DNA from: CAZIMM01 sp964540415
Lineage (GTDB): Bacteria > Bacillota > Clostridia > Oscillospirales > Acutalibacteraceae
NCBI GenBank assembly: GCA_964540415.1
Contig: CAZIMM010000103.1
Span: forward strand, 1-6,602
Direction of reading: 5' to 3'
Length of the DNA: 6,602 bases
Part shown: positions 6,452 to 6,602 of the stretch, piece by piece
Layout of the letters: each line of letters starts with the position of its first letter
Position numbering within the stretch: position 1 is the stretch's first letter
The notes under the pieces: model-generated
Databases searched by the model: none
What the model saw: only the letters and a program-made list of their open reading frames with translations
What the model was told of the DNA's origin: nothing
Made by a program: the position numbers and the translations under genes

Positions 6452-6602
6452 TCGGCCGAACGTGCCGTGCGGCGTGCAGTATACGTTGTTGAAGAGGGAA
6501 ATCAAAAATAAAATATATTTTTCTCCGCAAAAAATAAAATTTATAGGTTGAAGTGGTAAACTAAAACTGGACAGAGGGTACACACAAAATGGACAGGATG
6601 AT
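6452..6602. other. Non-coding region upstream of the operon
   Basis: No open frame with a start and ribosome-binding site is seen on either strand here. It has a GC-rich part (about 6452-6480, including the palindrome TCGGCCGA at 6452-6459 and GCCGTGCGGC further on), an AT-rich part (about 6500-6545) in which AAAATAAAAT is repeated, and the TGGACAG repeats near the right edge. Confidence 0.5.
6561..6602. repeat. Tandem TGGACAG repeats, possible insertion-sequence end
   Basis: TGGACAG occurs at 6568-6574 and 6590-6596, 22 bp apart, about two helical turns, each preceded by an A-rich stretch (AAAAC and AAAA). Several insertion-sequence families, notably IS21-like ones, carry multiple short TGGACA-type repeats at their ends for transposase binding. 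The window stops at 6602, so no transposase or opposite end can be seen. The identity as a mobile-element end is inference. Confidence 0.35.

Noticed and set aside
6447..6488. Inverted repeat CAACGT / ACGTTG enclosing a GCCGTGCGGC mini-hairpin, considered as a structured RNA or terminator
   Set aside because: The outer stem has six pairs around about 30 nt, the inner stem is tiny, there is no U-tract, and it lies upstream of the mapped promoter, so it is not in the operon leader.
6489..6515. Possible plus-strand promoter (TTGAAG followed by TATATT) reading towards the right edge
   Set aside because: The spacer of about 19 nt is long, the hexamers are weak and the AT-rich tract makes chance matches likely; no gene is visible downstream.
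1..6602. CRISPR array, tRNA or rRNA genes
   Set aside because: No regularly spaced repeats, tRNA-like cloverleaf or rRNA sequence was recognised on either strand.

Overview
The window looks like chromosomal DNA from a moderately GC-rich member of the Bacillota, probably a gut or rumen Clostridia relative. The basis is the Firmicutes-type gene order dprA-topA-trmFO, the folate/FAD-dependent TrmFO, the purine-rich Shine-Dalgarno sites and sigma-A-like promoters. No marker gene here fixes the species.

All five genes lie on the minus strand, so transcription runs from the right edge to the left. In that order they are: (1) a secreted glycoside hydrolase family 5 (GH5) beta-glucanase/cellulase-like enzyme (6350-5070); (2) a TrmH/SpoU-type RNA 2'-O-methyltransferase (5036-4251); (3) dprA, the DNA-processing protein (4254-3118); (4) topA, DNA topoisomerase I (3003-886); (5) trmFO, the tRNA m5U54 methyltransferase (893 to the left edge, missing its C-terminal third). 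The junctions are tight: 33 nt between GH5 and the methyltransferase, a 4-nt ATGA overlap into dprA, and an 8-nt overlap between topA and trmFO. The only real gap inside the cluster is 114 nt between dprA and topA, and it carries a good promoter for topA.

Upstream of the GH5 gene (6351-6602) there is no gene. This stretch holds a near-consensus promoter with an extended -10, a cluster of CAACG-containing repeats that overlaps the -35, an AT-rich tract, and at the right edge two 22-bp-spaced copies of TGGACAG that resemble the terminal repeats of an insertion sequence.

Functionally, four of the five genes serve information processing: rRNA/tRNA modification, handling of incoming single-stranded DNA, and relief of negative supercoiling. 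The odd member is the exported polysaccharide hydrolase at the head of the cluster, which appears to share a transcript with the methyltransferase and dprA. I found no clear evidence of a wholly new system. The points most worth a second look are this gene order, the promoter architecture and the repeats at the right edge.
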